Source: Mycobacterium sp. 1081908.1 (GTDB taxonomy: Bacteria > Actinomycetota > Actinomycetes > Mycobacteriales > Mycobacteriaceae). From it: DNA of 64,000 bases. A program made the position numbers and the translations under genes. The stretch is taken from assembly GCF_001673535.1 (NCBI RefSeq), contig NZ_LZLY01000056.1:1-64000 (forward strand), given 5' to 3'. Of the stretch, positions 46,829 through 54,553 are shown in pieces. How positions within the stretch are numbered: the stretch's first letter is position 1; each line of letters opens with the position of its first letter. A model generated the notes under the pieces. The model did not search any database. It saw only the letters and a program-made list of their open reading frames with translations, and had not been told where the DNA came from.

Positions 46829-46835
46829 CCTATGC

Positions 46836-48077
46836 ATGAACCCGATCCACCGATACCGCAACAACGCCAAGGCCGTCGAGGTCGGCAATCCGGCGTGGCA
46901 GGCGGCGGCCGACAACGGGCTGCTGGACAACATCGTTCGCTACGTCGGCGACGACCTGCTGGAGCGCCAGAGCGACGGGCACCGCTTCATCAACATGATT
47001 TCCTGCTCCTACCTCGGATTGCATTCCCACCCATGGGTTTTGGAAGGCGCCCGCGCGGCGATCGATTCGGAACAGACGTTCGCGCTGTCCGCCTCGCGGC
47101 TGCGCATCCGGTTCTCCATCATCGACGAGCTGGAGGCCGGGCTCTCGGAGCTGTGGCGCGCCCACTGCGTTTCCGCCATCTCCACGGCGGTGGCCAGTTC
47201 GGCCGTGCTGCCGCTGATCTCCTCGGGACACCTGACCGACGACGGGGAGCCGCGCGTGATGGTGTTCGACAAGTTCAGCCACTTCTCACTGAACTACATC
47301 AAGCCGATCTGCGCGGACGAGGCGCCGGTCTACACCAGCCCGCACAACGACCTCAACTACCTCGAGGACATGTGCAAGAGGCACCGGCGGGTCGCCTACG
47401 TCGCCGACGGCGCCTACTCGCTGGGCGGCGTCGCGCCGGTCAAAGAGCTGCTGGAGCTGCAGGACCGCTACGGCTTGTTCCTCTTCTTCGACGAGGCCCA
47501 CTCGCTGTCGATGTACGGCGAGCGCGGCGAGGGAATCGTGCGGTCCTTGATGCCCGACGAGCTCAACCCGCTCACGATCATCGTCGCCTCGCTCGGCAAG
47601 GCCTACGGCGCCAGCGGCGGGGTCATCATGCTGGGCCCGGCGAAACACCATGACATCCTGATGCGCTTCGGCGGTCCGCTGGCCTGGTCCAAGCCGGCGA
47701 ACGCGCCGACGATCGGTGCCTGCCTGGGTTCGTTGCGGGTGCACAATTCGCCCGAGCTGGCCCGGCGGCAACAGCACTTGCGCGACAACGCCGCCCTCTT
47801 CGACAGCCTCATCTCCACCCCGCAGGCCGGCCTGGACACCCCCATCCGGCTCATCCGGACGGGCGAGGACGACAAGGCGATCGGCCTGTCCCGGCAACTT
47901 CTCGACCGCGGGTTCTACGCGTCGGCGGTCTTCTTCCCGGTCACCCCGAGGGGCGAGGCGGGGCTGCGGATCATGCTGCGCTCCGACAACGAGGCCGACG
48001 ACATCCGCCGCCTGTGCGCGACGGTGGGCGAGCTGCTGGCGCCGGAATCGCCTGAGCTGCTTGGTGTTCCGGCATGA
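46836..48077 (+). CDS. PLP-dependent alpha-oxoamine synthase (AONS/CqsA-like)
   Basis: A 413-residue enzyme of the family that condenses an acyl-CoA with an amino acid, with loss of CO2, to give an aminoketone (8-amino-7-oxononanoate synthase, serine palmitoyltransferase, CqsA). Aligned features: SCSYLGLHSHP (residue 56), FDKFSHFS with PLP-stacking His149, DGAYSLGGVAPV (191), PLP-binding Asp219 and His222 in FFDEAHS, and Schiff-base Lys255 in SLGKAYGASGG. The active-site set is complete, but the acceptor region (LWRAHCVSAISTAV) differs from BioF, so a different substrate is likely. First gene of a five-gene operon; overlaps the next by four bases. Confidence 0.85.
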   Translation: MNPIHRYRNNAKAVEVGNPAWQAAADNGLLDNIVRYVGDDLLERQSDGHRFINMISCSYLGLHSHPWVLEGARAAIDSEQTFALSASRLRIRFSIIDELEAGLSELWRAHCVSAISTAVASSAVLPLISSGHLTDDGEPRVMVFDKFSHFSLNYIKPICADEAPVYTSPHNDLNYLEDMCKRHRRVAYVADGAYSLGGVAPVKELLELQDRYGLFLFFDEAHSLSMYGERGEGIVRSLMPDELNPLTIIVASLGKAYGASGGVIMLGPAKHHDILMRFGGPLAWSKPANAPTIGACLGSLRVHNSPELARRQQHLRDNAALFDSLISTPQAGLDTPIRLIRTGEDDKAIGLSRQLLDRGFYASAVFFPVTPRGEAGLRIMLRSDNEADDIRRLCATVGELLAPESPELLGVPA

Positions 48078-48979
48078 GTCAGCGAGAAGCCATTCGGCCG
48101 TTGGTGTTTCGCACCATGCTGATGACCAGCGCGATCAATCCGCGCCAGTACCCCACGGCGCTGCGATCGGGCGCCGACGTGTGCACGCTGGATCTCGAAG
48201 ACGCGGTGCCGCCCGCCCGGCGCGACCTGGCTCGTCACCTGGCCGCTCGATTGTTCAAGGCGCCGCCGACCGGATGCCTCCGCGCCCTGCGGATCAACAG
48301 CCTGCGCACCACCGACGGCCTGCGCGACGTGCTCGCGCTCGCGTACGGCGCCATGGCGCCCGACGCGCTGCTGGTCCCGAAGGTCAACTGCGCGCACGAC
48401 TTGCTGATCCTCGAGGACATGCTGGGTGACGCGGGCGCGGACATCGATTTCCTGGTGACGATCGAGACCGCGGCCGGCCTCGCCGCCGCCGAGGAGATCG
48501 CCACCGCCACCCCGCGGGTGCGGGCGCTGGTCTTCGGGGCCGCGGACTTCGCGGCCGATCTCGGCATCTCGATGGACTGGGAGCCGTTGCTGTACGCGCG
48601 TTCTCGCATCGTCGCCGGGGCCGCCGCGGCCGGCGTTCCGGCGATCGACGCACCCACCTTCGCCGTCGGCGACGAACTCGCCCTCAAGGTGGACGTGAAC
48701 CGGTCGCGCGAGCTCGGCTTCGGCGGCAAGGCCGCGGTTCACCCCCGGCAAGTGGCGGTGATCAACGACGGGTTTACCCCACTGCCCACCGAGGTGCAGC
48801 GCGCCCGGCGCGTCATCGACACCGCGCGCGAAGAGTCCGGGCGGATCGGGATCCTGGACGGGCAGATGGTCGGCCCGCCCATGGTCGCCGCGGCGCGCGG
48901 TCTGCTGCGGCGCGCGGAAGCGCTCGACGCACACGGCGCCACGCGGCGTGCCGTGGCGGCGCGTCGGGTCCGCTACTAG
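48074..48979 (+). CDS. HpcH/HpaI - CitE-like CoA-ester lyase
   Basis: A 301-residue TIM-barrel protein of the citrate lyase beta / malyl-CoA lyase group, which makes or breaks C-C bonds of 3-hydroxyacyl-CoA. Key segments: TLDLEDAVPP (39-47), RINS with Arg73, Mg2+ ligands Glu131 (VTIETAAG) and Asp158 (FGAADFAADLG), and the C-terminal GFGGKAAVHPRQV. The usual N-terminal 'RS.LFVPG' reads RTMLMTSAINPRQ, so the CoA-side pocket may be altered. Start overlaps the oxoamine synthase stop. Paired with a MaoC hydratase, it could run as a malyl/citramalyl-CoA-type lyase. Confidence 0.82.
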   Translation: MSQREAIRPLVFRTMLMTSAINPRQYPTALRSGADVCTLDLEDAVPPARRDLARHLAARLFKAPPTGCLRALRINSLRTTDGLRDVLALAYGAMAPDALLVPKVNCAHDLLILEDMLGDAGADIDFLVTIETAAGLAAAEEIATATPRVRALVFGAADFAADLGISMDWEPLLYARSRIVAGAAAAGVPAIDAPTFAVGDELALKVDVNRSRELGFGGKAAVHPRQVAVINDGFTPLPTEVQRARRVIDTAREESGRIGILDGQMVGPPMVAAARGLLRRAEALDAHGATRRAVAARRVRY

Positions 48980-48994
48980 CGGACGGGGTTGGTC

Positions 48995-49519
48995 GTGGAC
49001 GAGATTCGTGCCTATAAAAAGGTCGGCGACCGGCGCTGGCGGGAGTCTCCGGGCCTGGTCTTCGAGGACATCGAGGTCGGCGCGATCGTCGAGCACCGTC
49101 CGGGTCGCACCCTCACCGATGCCGACAACGTCTGGATGTCGTTGCTGTCGCACAACCTGCACCCGCTGCACATCGACAATGCCTACTGCGAAAACACCGA
49201 GTGGAAGCGGCCTTTGGTGTCGAGCCTGGTCACGTTGTCGATCGTGTCGGGCATGAGCGTCCCGAGCACCAGCGCCAAGGGCCTGGCCAACCTGGGCTGG
49301 GACGACATCCGCCTCGTCGCGCCGGTTTTCGTCGGCGACACCATCTACGCCGAGACGGAGTATCTGGACAAGCGCCTGTCGGAATCCCGCCCCCACCAAG
49401 GCATCGTCAGCTGCGCCACGCGCGGGGTCAAGTCGGACGGCACGCTGTTCCTGACGTGCCGGCGGGCGTTCCTGTTGCCGACCCGCGAGCACGATCTCGA
49501 AGATCAGGCGGCGTACTGA
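48995..49519 (+). CDS. MaoC-like hot-dog (de)hydratase
   Basis: A 174-residue protein of the MaoC/hydratase-2 family, adding or removing water on an enoyl-CoA. After an N-terminal lead (DEIRAYKKVGDRRW) the core has GRTLTDADNVWMSLLSHNLHPLHID (quoted in part: LSHNLHPLHID, about residue 55) with the catalytic His region, and RPLVSSLVTLSIVSGMS. It resembles mesaconyl-CoA or itaconyl-CoA hydratases. GTG 48995 is preferred, with GGACGGGG upstream; TTG 48989 is also possible. It lies 15 bases after the CitE-like gene and shares one base with the ATP-grasp gene (TGATG). Confidence 0.82.
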   Translation: MDEIRAYKKVGDRRWRESPGLVFEDIEVGAIVEHRPGRTLTDADNVWMSLLSHNLHPLHIDNAYCENTEWKRPLVSSLVTLSIVSGMSVPSTSAKGLANLGWDDIRLVAPVFVGDTIYAETEYLDKRLSESRPHQGIVSCATRGVKSDGTLFLTCRRAFLLPTREHDLEDQAAY

Positions 49520-50778
49520 TGAGGCAGCGACACGTCGTCCTGGTCGATACCTACGCCGCCATCGGAACCGAACTGGCCCAAGGCTTCCGGAGCCTCGGCT
49601 ACACGCCGCTGCGGGTGCAAAGCACCGCCGAGGTGCCGGTCGCGCTGCGCGGCCAACCGGATCGGTACCCCTACGACGTCGACATCGTGCACCGCGGCGA
49701 CCTGTCCGAGACGTTGGCCAGGCTGTCGCCCTTCCGCCCCGTGGCCGTCGTGGCCGGCACCGAACCGGGAGTCGAACTGGCCGACGCGTTGAGCGAGGCC
49801 CTGCACCCGGTCACCGGCGCACCCACCAACGGGACCGCGCTGAGCCCCGCGCGGCGCGACAAGTTTCTGATGATCGAGCGGATCAAGCAGCAAGGCCTGC
49901 GGGGGGCGCGGCAGACCCTGGTGGACGACGCGGACCAGCTCCGCAACTGGCACAACGGCATTGGCGGCACGGTCGTCGTCAAGCCGCTGCGCAGCGCCGG
50001 CAACGACGGCGTGACCTGGTGCCGCACCCCCGATGACTCGGTGCGCGCCTTCCGGCGCCTCAACGGGCGCGACAACGTGCTCGCGCACCGCAACGACGGC
50101 GTCGTCGCGCAGGAGTGCCTGGTCGGCGCCGAATACACCGTCGACACCGTCAGCCGCGACGGAGAGCACCACGTGTGCGACATCTGGGAGACGTACCGCA
50201 TCGACGCCAACGGCGTTCCCGACCTGCTGGTCGCCTGGCGGCTGCTGCCGGCGATCGGCGATCTGCAGGACGAGCTGGTCGCCTACGCCTTCGAGGTGCT
50301 CGACGCCCTGGGCATCCGGCACGGCCCGGCCCACGCCGAGATCAAGATGACGTCCGACGGGCCGTGCCTGGTGGAGGTGGGCGCGCGGATCGCGGGCGCC
50401 GGCCTGCCCGAGTGCGCGCGGCTGGCCACCGGGCGATCGCAGGTCGACTGGACGGTGGACGCCTACGCGCGACCTGATCGGTTCGCCCGGAACTGCGGGG
50501 GGCCGTACCGCTTGCACCGGCACGTCGCGCGGACCACGATGGTCGCCCCGCGCCGCGGCACGCTGGTGTCCTATCGCGGCCTGGAGGCCATCAAGGGGCT
50601 CGACAGCTTCTATGACATGCGGGTGCGGGTGAATCCCGGCGAACATCTGCCGCTCACCACCAACGACCTGACCTACCCGGTCTGGATCACGCTGCTGCAC
50701 GAGGTCGGCGAAGCGGTGGCCCGTGACCTGTGGACGCTGCGCTACCTCGACGGCGCGGGCTTCTACGAACTCGCCTAG
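49519..50778 (+). CDS. ATP-grasp ligase (L-amino-acid ligase-like)
   Basis: A 419-residue ATP-grasp enzyme, likely forming an amide or peptide bond via an acyl-phosphate. Visible motifs: ATP-binding TVVVKPLRSAGNDGV near residue 153, VVAQECLVGAEYTVDTV near 195, and the Mg2+/ATP motif HAEIKMTSDGPCLVEVGARIAGAG near 273 (the E...E..R/N set), closest to BacD/YwfE-type amino-acid ligases and biotin-carboxylase-like ligases. The N-terminal 100 residues form the pre-grasp Rossmann-like domain (HVVLVDTYAAIGTEL). It could join an amino acid to the oxoamine or acyl product of the upstream genes. Confidence 0.83.
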   Translation: MRQRHVVLVDTYAAIGTELAQGFRSLGYTPLRVQSTAEVPVALRGQPDRYPYDVDIVHRGDLSETLARLSPFRPVAVVAGTEPGVELADALSEALHPVTGAPTNGTALSPARRDKFLMIERIKQQGLRGARQTLVDDADQLRNWHNGIGGTVVVKPLRSAGNDGVTWCRTPDDSVRAFRRLNGRDNVLAHRNDGVVAQECLVGAEYTVDTVSRDGEHHVCDIWETYRIDANGVPDLLVAWRLLPAIGDLQDELVAYAFEVLDALGIRHGPAHAEIKMTSDGPCLVEVGARIAGAGLPECARLATGRSQVDWTVDAYARPDRFARNCGGPYRLHRHVARTTMVAPRRGTLVSYRGLEAIKGLDSFYDMRVRVNPGEHLPLTTNDLTYPVWITLLHEVGEAVARDLWTLRYLDGAGFYELA

Positions 50779-50790
50779 AAGGGATCAGCC

Positions 50791-51483
50791 ATGACGTTTT
50801 GTCACTGCCACGCCGAGACGGACCCGGACCGGACGGGTGACGGCAGCCTCGTCGAGCTCTACCGCCGCATGCCCCCCACGGGCGAGCCCGAGCAGATCGA
50901 CGCGATCCTCGCGCCGCGCAGCTCGGTGCTGGAACTCGGCGCGGGCACCGGGCGCATCGCCGACCCGCTGGCGCGGCTGGGCCACCGAGTCACCGCCGTC
51001 GACGACTCCGAACGGATGCTCGCCGAGGTGCGGCACGCGCGGACCGTCCGCGCCCGCATCGAGGGGCTGCGCCTGACCGAGCGGTTCGACGCGGTCCTGT
51101 TGCCGACCAACCTGATTCACTACCGGGGCGCCGAGCTTCGGCGGGCGGTGCTGGCCACCGTCGCCCACCACCTCAAACCCGCGGGCAGGGCGATCATCCA
51201 GTGGAAGCCGCCGGCCTTTTGGGCCGCCCGGCCCGCGGGCTGGACGGAAGACAAGAAGATCGGCGGGGCGACGGCACGCGTGACCATCCACCGCGATCTC
51301 GACCGGCTGGTGGAGGGCGAATACGCGTTGCTGGTCGACGGATCCGAAATGCGGCAGTGCTTTCACCTCGAGGTGCTGACGCCCGCCGACATCCGGCGCG
51401 AACTCGACCGCGCCGGACTGCGGCTGCTCGACCGCGCCCCCGAGTCCACGGAGTGGCTGCAGGCGGTGCGCTCGCGGGCTTGA
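50791..51483 (+). CDS. Class I SAM-dependent methyltransferase
   Basis: A 230-residue protein. Motif I, SVLELGAGTGRIADPLARLG, starts near residue 45; the acidic end of strand 2 is VTAVDDSERML; motif IV is FDAVLLPTNLIHY. The N-terminus contains CHCH. The C-terminal QCFHLEVLTPADIRREL is typical of small-molecule methyltransferases. It follows the ATP-grasp gene by 12 bases with AGAAGGGAT as ribosome binding site. Substrate unknown; in context it may modify the product of this operon, of which it is the last gene. Confidence 0.82.
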   Translation: MTFCHCHAETDPDRTGDGSLVELYRRMPPTGEPEQIDAILAPRSSVLELGAGTGRIADPLARLGHRVTAVDDSERMLAEVRHARTVRARIEGLRLTERFDAVLLPTNLIHYRGAELRRAVLATVAHHLKPAGRAIIQWKPPAFWAARPAGWTEDKKIGGATARVTIHRDLDRLVEGEYALLVDGSEMRQCFHLEVLTPADIRRELDRAGLRLLDRAPESTEWLQAVRSRA

Positions 51484-51531
51484 CAACACCTCGACCGAAA
51501 ACGCCCCTGTTGGTTTGGCGGCGGGTCGACC

Positions 51532-51537
51532 TAGAGT
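51532..51537 (+). promoter_or_regulatory. Candidate -10 element, leaderless start of php
   Basis: TAGAGT ends exactly seven bases before the php GTG, and TTGGTT lies 16 bases upstream as a possible -35. No ribosome binding site is present. php therefore probably has its own promoter and a leaderless message. Confidence 0.5.
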
Positions 51538-51544
51538 CAGACCC

Positions 51545-52522
51545 GTGCCAGAACTCAATACCGCCCGCGGCGCCATCGATACCGCCGACCTCGGCGTGAC
51601 GCTCATGCACGAGCACGTGTTCATCATGACCACCGAGATCGCGCTGAACTATCCCGAAGCCTGGGGCGACGAGGACCAGCGGGTGGCCGATGCCGTCGAC
51701 CGGCTCAACGAGCTGAAGTCCCGCGGGGTGGACACCATCGTCGACCTCACGGTGATCGGCCTGGGCCGCTACATCCCCCGCATCGCCCGGGTCGCGGCGG
51801 CCACCGAGCTGAATATCGTTGTGGCGACCGGCCTTTACACCTACAACGACGTCCCGTTCCGGTTCCACTACCTCGGGCCCGGCACGGCGATGGACGGCCC
51901 GGAGATCATGACCGACATGTTCGTCCGCGACATCGAGGAGGGCATCGCCGACACGGGGATCAAGGCGGGCATCCTCAAGTGCGCCACCGACGAGCCCGGC
52001 GTCACCCCCGGCGTCGACCGGGTGCTGCGCGCCGTCGCCCAGGCGCACAAACGCACGGGCGTGCCCATCTCCACGCACACGCACGCCGAGACCCGGCGCG
52101 GGCTCGAGCAGCAACGCATCTTCGAAGAGGAGGGCGTCGACCTGAGCCGGGTGGTCATCGGCCACTCCGGTGACACCACCGACCTCGACTACCTCGAGGA
52201 GCTGATCGGCAACGGCTCCTACATCGGGATGGACCGGTTCGGCATCGACGTGTACCTGCCGTTCGAGGACCGGGTGAACACCGTGGCGCGGATGTGCGAG
52301 CGCGGCCACGCCGACAAGATGGTGCTGTCGCACGACGCCAACTGCTACTTCGACGCCATCCCGGAGGAGCTGCTGCCGGTCGCCGCGCCCAATTGGCACT
52401 ACCTGCACATCCACAACGACGTGATCCCCGCCCTCAAGGAGCGGGGCGTCACCGACGAGCAGCTGCACACCATGCTGGTGGACAACCCGCGCCGCGTCTT
52501 CGAGCGACAGGGCGCCTACTAG
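51545..52522 (+). CDS. php: Phosphotriesterase-like lactonase Php
   Basis: A 325-residue amidohydrolase-fold enzyme orthologous to Rv0230c (PPH). The two-metal site is complete: His22 and His24 (HEH), bridging Lys145 (ILKCA), His178 (THTH), His207 (IGHSGD) and Asp264 (LSHDAN). Enzymes of this group hydrolyse acyl-homoserine and other lactones, with a side activity on organophosphates. GTG start. The acyl-CoA ligase follows with no gap, so the two form a unit. Next to the oxoamine operon it might act on a lactone or ester of that pathway (inference). Confidence 0.93.
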   Translation: MPELNTARGAIDTADLGVTLMHEHVFIMTTEIALNYPEAWGDEDQRVADAVDRLNELKSRGVDTIVDLTVIGLGRYIPRIARVAAATELNIVVATGLYTYNDVPFRFHYLGPGTAMDGPEIMTDMFVRDIEEGIADTGIKAGILKCATDEPGVTPGVDRVLRAVAQAHKRTGVPISTHTHAETRRGLEQQRIFEEEGVDLSRVVIGHSGDTTDLDYLEELIGNGSYIGMDRFGIDVYLPFEDRVNTVARMCERGHADKMVLSHDANCYFDAIPEELLPVAAPNWHYLHIHNDVIPALKERGVTDEQLHTMLVDNPRRVFERQGAY

Positions 52523-53995
52523 ATGAACCAGCCGGTCCCGCCGATCGGCACCCAGATTTCGCAGCTTGCGGCGCTGGCTCCCGACGAGCCCGCGGTCACC
52601 TGCGACGGTCGCACCATCACCCGCGGCGAACTCGACCGGTCGACGAACCGGTTGGCCCGCGCGTACGCCGAGCGCGGCGTCGGGGTCGGCGACTACGTGA
52701 CCATGGTGCTGCCCAACTCGATCGAGTGGATCCAGGCCGCGGTGGCGTGCTGGAAGCTGGGCGCGGTACCGCAGCCGCTGTCGGCGCGGTTGCCGGACGC
52801 CGAGCTGGCCGGGCTGCTCGAGTTGCGCCCGCCGGCCCTGCTGGTGGGCCGCGAACATCGTGAAATACCCAGCGTCCCAGCCGGTTTCGCCCCCGACCCG
52901 GCGCTGTCCGACGCGGCGTTGCCGGAGGCGGTTTCGCCGGTGTGGAAGGCGATGGGCTCGGGCGGCAGCACCGGGCGGCCCAAGCTCATCGAGTCCGGCG
53001 GCGACAGCCGGATTCCGCCCGCCGTCGGCTACCCGCTCGGCGCGCAGGAGGGCGACACCACGCTGGTGCCGATCCCGCTGTCGCACAACACCGGGTTCAC
53101 CACCGCGACGATCGCGTTGGTGATGCGCCATCACCTGGTGCTGATGAGCCGGTTCGACCCGCACGGGTTCCTGCGGCTCATCACCGACCATCGGGTGACG
53201 TTTTTGACCACGGTGCCGACGATCATGCAGCGGGCGCTGCCGGTTTACCACGCCGACCCGGGCGCCTACGACCTGTCGTCGCTGCGGCGGTTCTGGCACA
53301 TGGGGGCGCCGTGCCCGCCCGCCATCAAGCAGGCCTGGATCGACCTGCTGGGCCCCGAAGCCGTCTGGGAACTCTACGGCGGCACCGAATTACAGGCGCT
53401 CACCTTCATCAGCGGCGATCAGTGGCTGACCCACCGCGGCTCCGTCGGCGTCGTGGTCGCCGGGGAGATGAAGGTGCTCGACGACGACGGCAACCCCTGC
53501 CCGCCCGGCGTGATCGGCGAGATCTACATGCGCCCCGCCCCCGGCAGCGCGCCCACCTACCGCTACGTCGGGGTGGAGGCCAAGAGCCGCGACGGCTGGG
53601 ACTCGCTGGGCGACCTGGGCTACTTCGACGCCGACGGGTTCCTGTACCTGTCGGACCGCCGCGTCGACATGTTCACCGTCGGGGGCCGCAACGTCTATCC
53701 CGCCGAGATCGAGAACGCGCTGTCGGCCCACCCGGAGGTGCTGTCCTGCCTCGTCGTCGGCGTGCCGCACGATGATTTGGGCCAGGTGCCCTACGCCCTG
53801 GTGCACACCGCCGACGGGTCCGCGTTGGACGGCGACGCCGTGAAAGACTTTCTGCGCGAACGCATCTCGTCGTACAAGGTGCCGCACACGGTGGAGTTCG
53901 TCGGGACTCCCCTGCGCGACGACGCCGGCAAGGCGCGGCGCTCGGCGGTGCGCGCGGAGGTCATCGCGCGCCTCGGGGCCGCCGAGCCGGCCTGA
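52523..53995 (+). CDS. Acyl-CoA ligase / AMP-binding enzyme
   Basis: A 490-residue ANL-superfamily ligase. ATP-binding loop MGSGGSTGRPKLIESG near residue 143; LYGGTELQALTF near 287; hinge region YLSDRRVDMFTVGGRNVYPAEIE near 375-398 (Asp/Arg pair); C-terminal catalytic Lys in DDAGKARRSAVR near 470. It resembles bile-acid or carboxylate-CoA ligases more than long-chain FadDs. ATG directly follows the php stop. It could activate a carboxylate used by the oxoamine synthase or CitE-like enzyme. Not at this site in M. tuberculosis as I recall. Confidence 0.85.
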   Translation: MNQPVPPIGTQISQLAALAPDEPAVTCDGRTITRGELDRSTNRLARAYAERGVGVGDYVTMVLPNSIEWIQAAVACWKLGAVPQPLSARLPDAELAGLLELRPPALLVGREHREIPSVPAGFAPDPALSDAALPEAVSPVWKAMGSGGSTGRPKLIESGGDSRIPPAVGYPLGAQEGDTTLVPIPLSHNTGFTTATIALVMRHHLVLMSRFDPHGFLRLITDHRVTFLTTVPTIMQRALPVYHADPGAYDLSSLRRFWHMGAPCPPAIKQAWIDLLGPEAVWELYGGTELQALTFISGDQWLTHRGSVGVVVAGEMKVLDDDGNPCPPGVIGEIYMRPAPGSAPTYRYVGVEAKSRDGWDSLGDLGYFDADGFLYLSDRRVDMFTVGGRNVYPAEIENALSAHPEVLSCLVVGVPHDDLGQVPYALVHTADGSALDGDAVKDFLRERISSYKVPHTVEFVGTPLRDDAGKARRSAVRAEVIARLGAAEPA

Positions 53996-54078
53996 CGCCC
54001 GAACGCTCGCCCCAAGAATCTTCCAAGCGCTCGGCCCCACCATGGGTGCGTCGATGACCGTTGTCCGGGAGAGGGGCC

Positions 54079-54552
54079 ATGCAGATCGAGCCGTTGAGCA
54101 CGGAGCTGATCGAACGTTATCTGCGATCGCGTCAGCTGCGGTTTTTCCGCAGCAGTGACGGCGAGGAATTCATGATGCTGCTGTCTTGCCACGAGCGCGG
54201 CAAGCTGCACGTGAACCTGCGGATCAACGGCCTGCGGCGCGACGTCCTGGAGATCTCGATCAGCCCGGCCGGGTACTACCTTGCGGCCGAACGTCCGCGC
54301 CTGATGGAACTGGTGAACGACTGGAATCGAGACACCCACTGGCCCAAGGCGTTTGTGCGCGAGACCGCCCAGCCGGGCCGGCTGGCCGTGGTCGCCGAGA
54401 ACGCCTACCTGCTGACCGACGGCATCCACATCGAGGCGCTGGGCAACTTCGTCCGGTCCACCGTCGAGTACGGGACCGACCTGTTCGAGAAGATCGAGCG
54501 GGCCATCGCCCTGCCGTCCGCGGACGCGCTGGAACAGTGGATGGATCGCTGA
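54079..54552 (+). CDS. YbjN-domain protein
   Basis: A 157-residue protein with the YbjN fold (type III-secretion-chaperone-like): helix-strand pattern LIERYLRSRQLRFFRSSDGE, then LHVNLRINGLRRDVLEISIS, and VNDWNRDTHWPKAFVRE, where the conserved 'N.wN....p.a...' is seen. ATG 54079 has GAGAGGGG upstream; a start six codons earlier is possible. Function unknown; family members have been linked to stress and cell-surface traits. It converges on the acyltransferase with one base between. Confidence 0.75.
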   Translation: MQIEPLSTELIERYLRSRQLRFFRSSDGEEFMMLLSCHERGKLHVNLRINGLRRDVLEISISPAGYYLAAERPRLMELVNDWNRDTHWPKAFVRETAQPGRLAVVAENAYLLTDGIHIEALGNFVRSTVEYGTDLFEKIERAIALPSADALEQWMDR

Positions 54553-54553
54553 G

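Noticed and set aside
46836-48077. Biotin synthesis enzyme BioF
   Set aside because: No bio genes are near, the acceptor-side sequence differs from BioF, and the context is a CoA-lyase/ATP-grasp operon.
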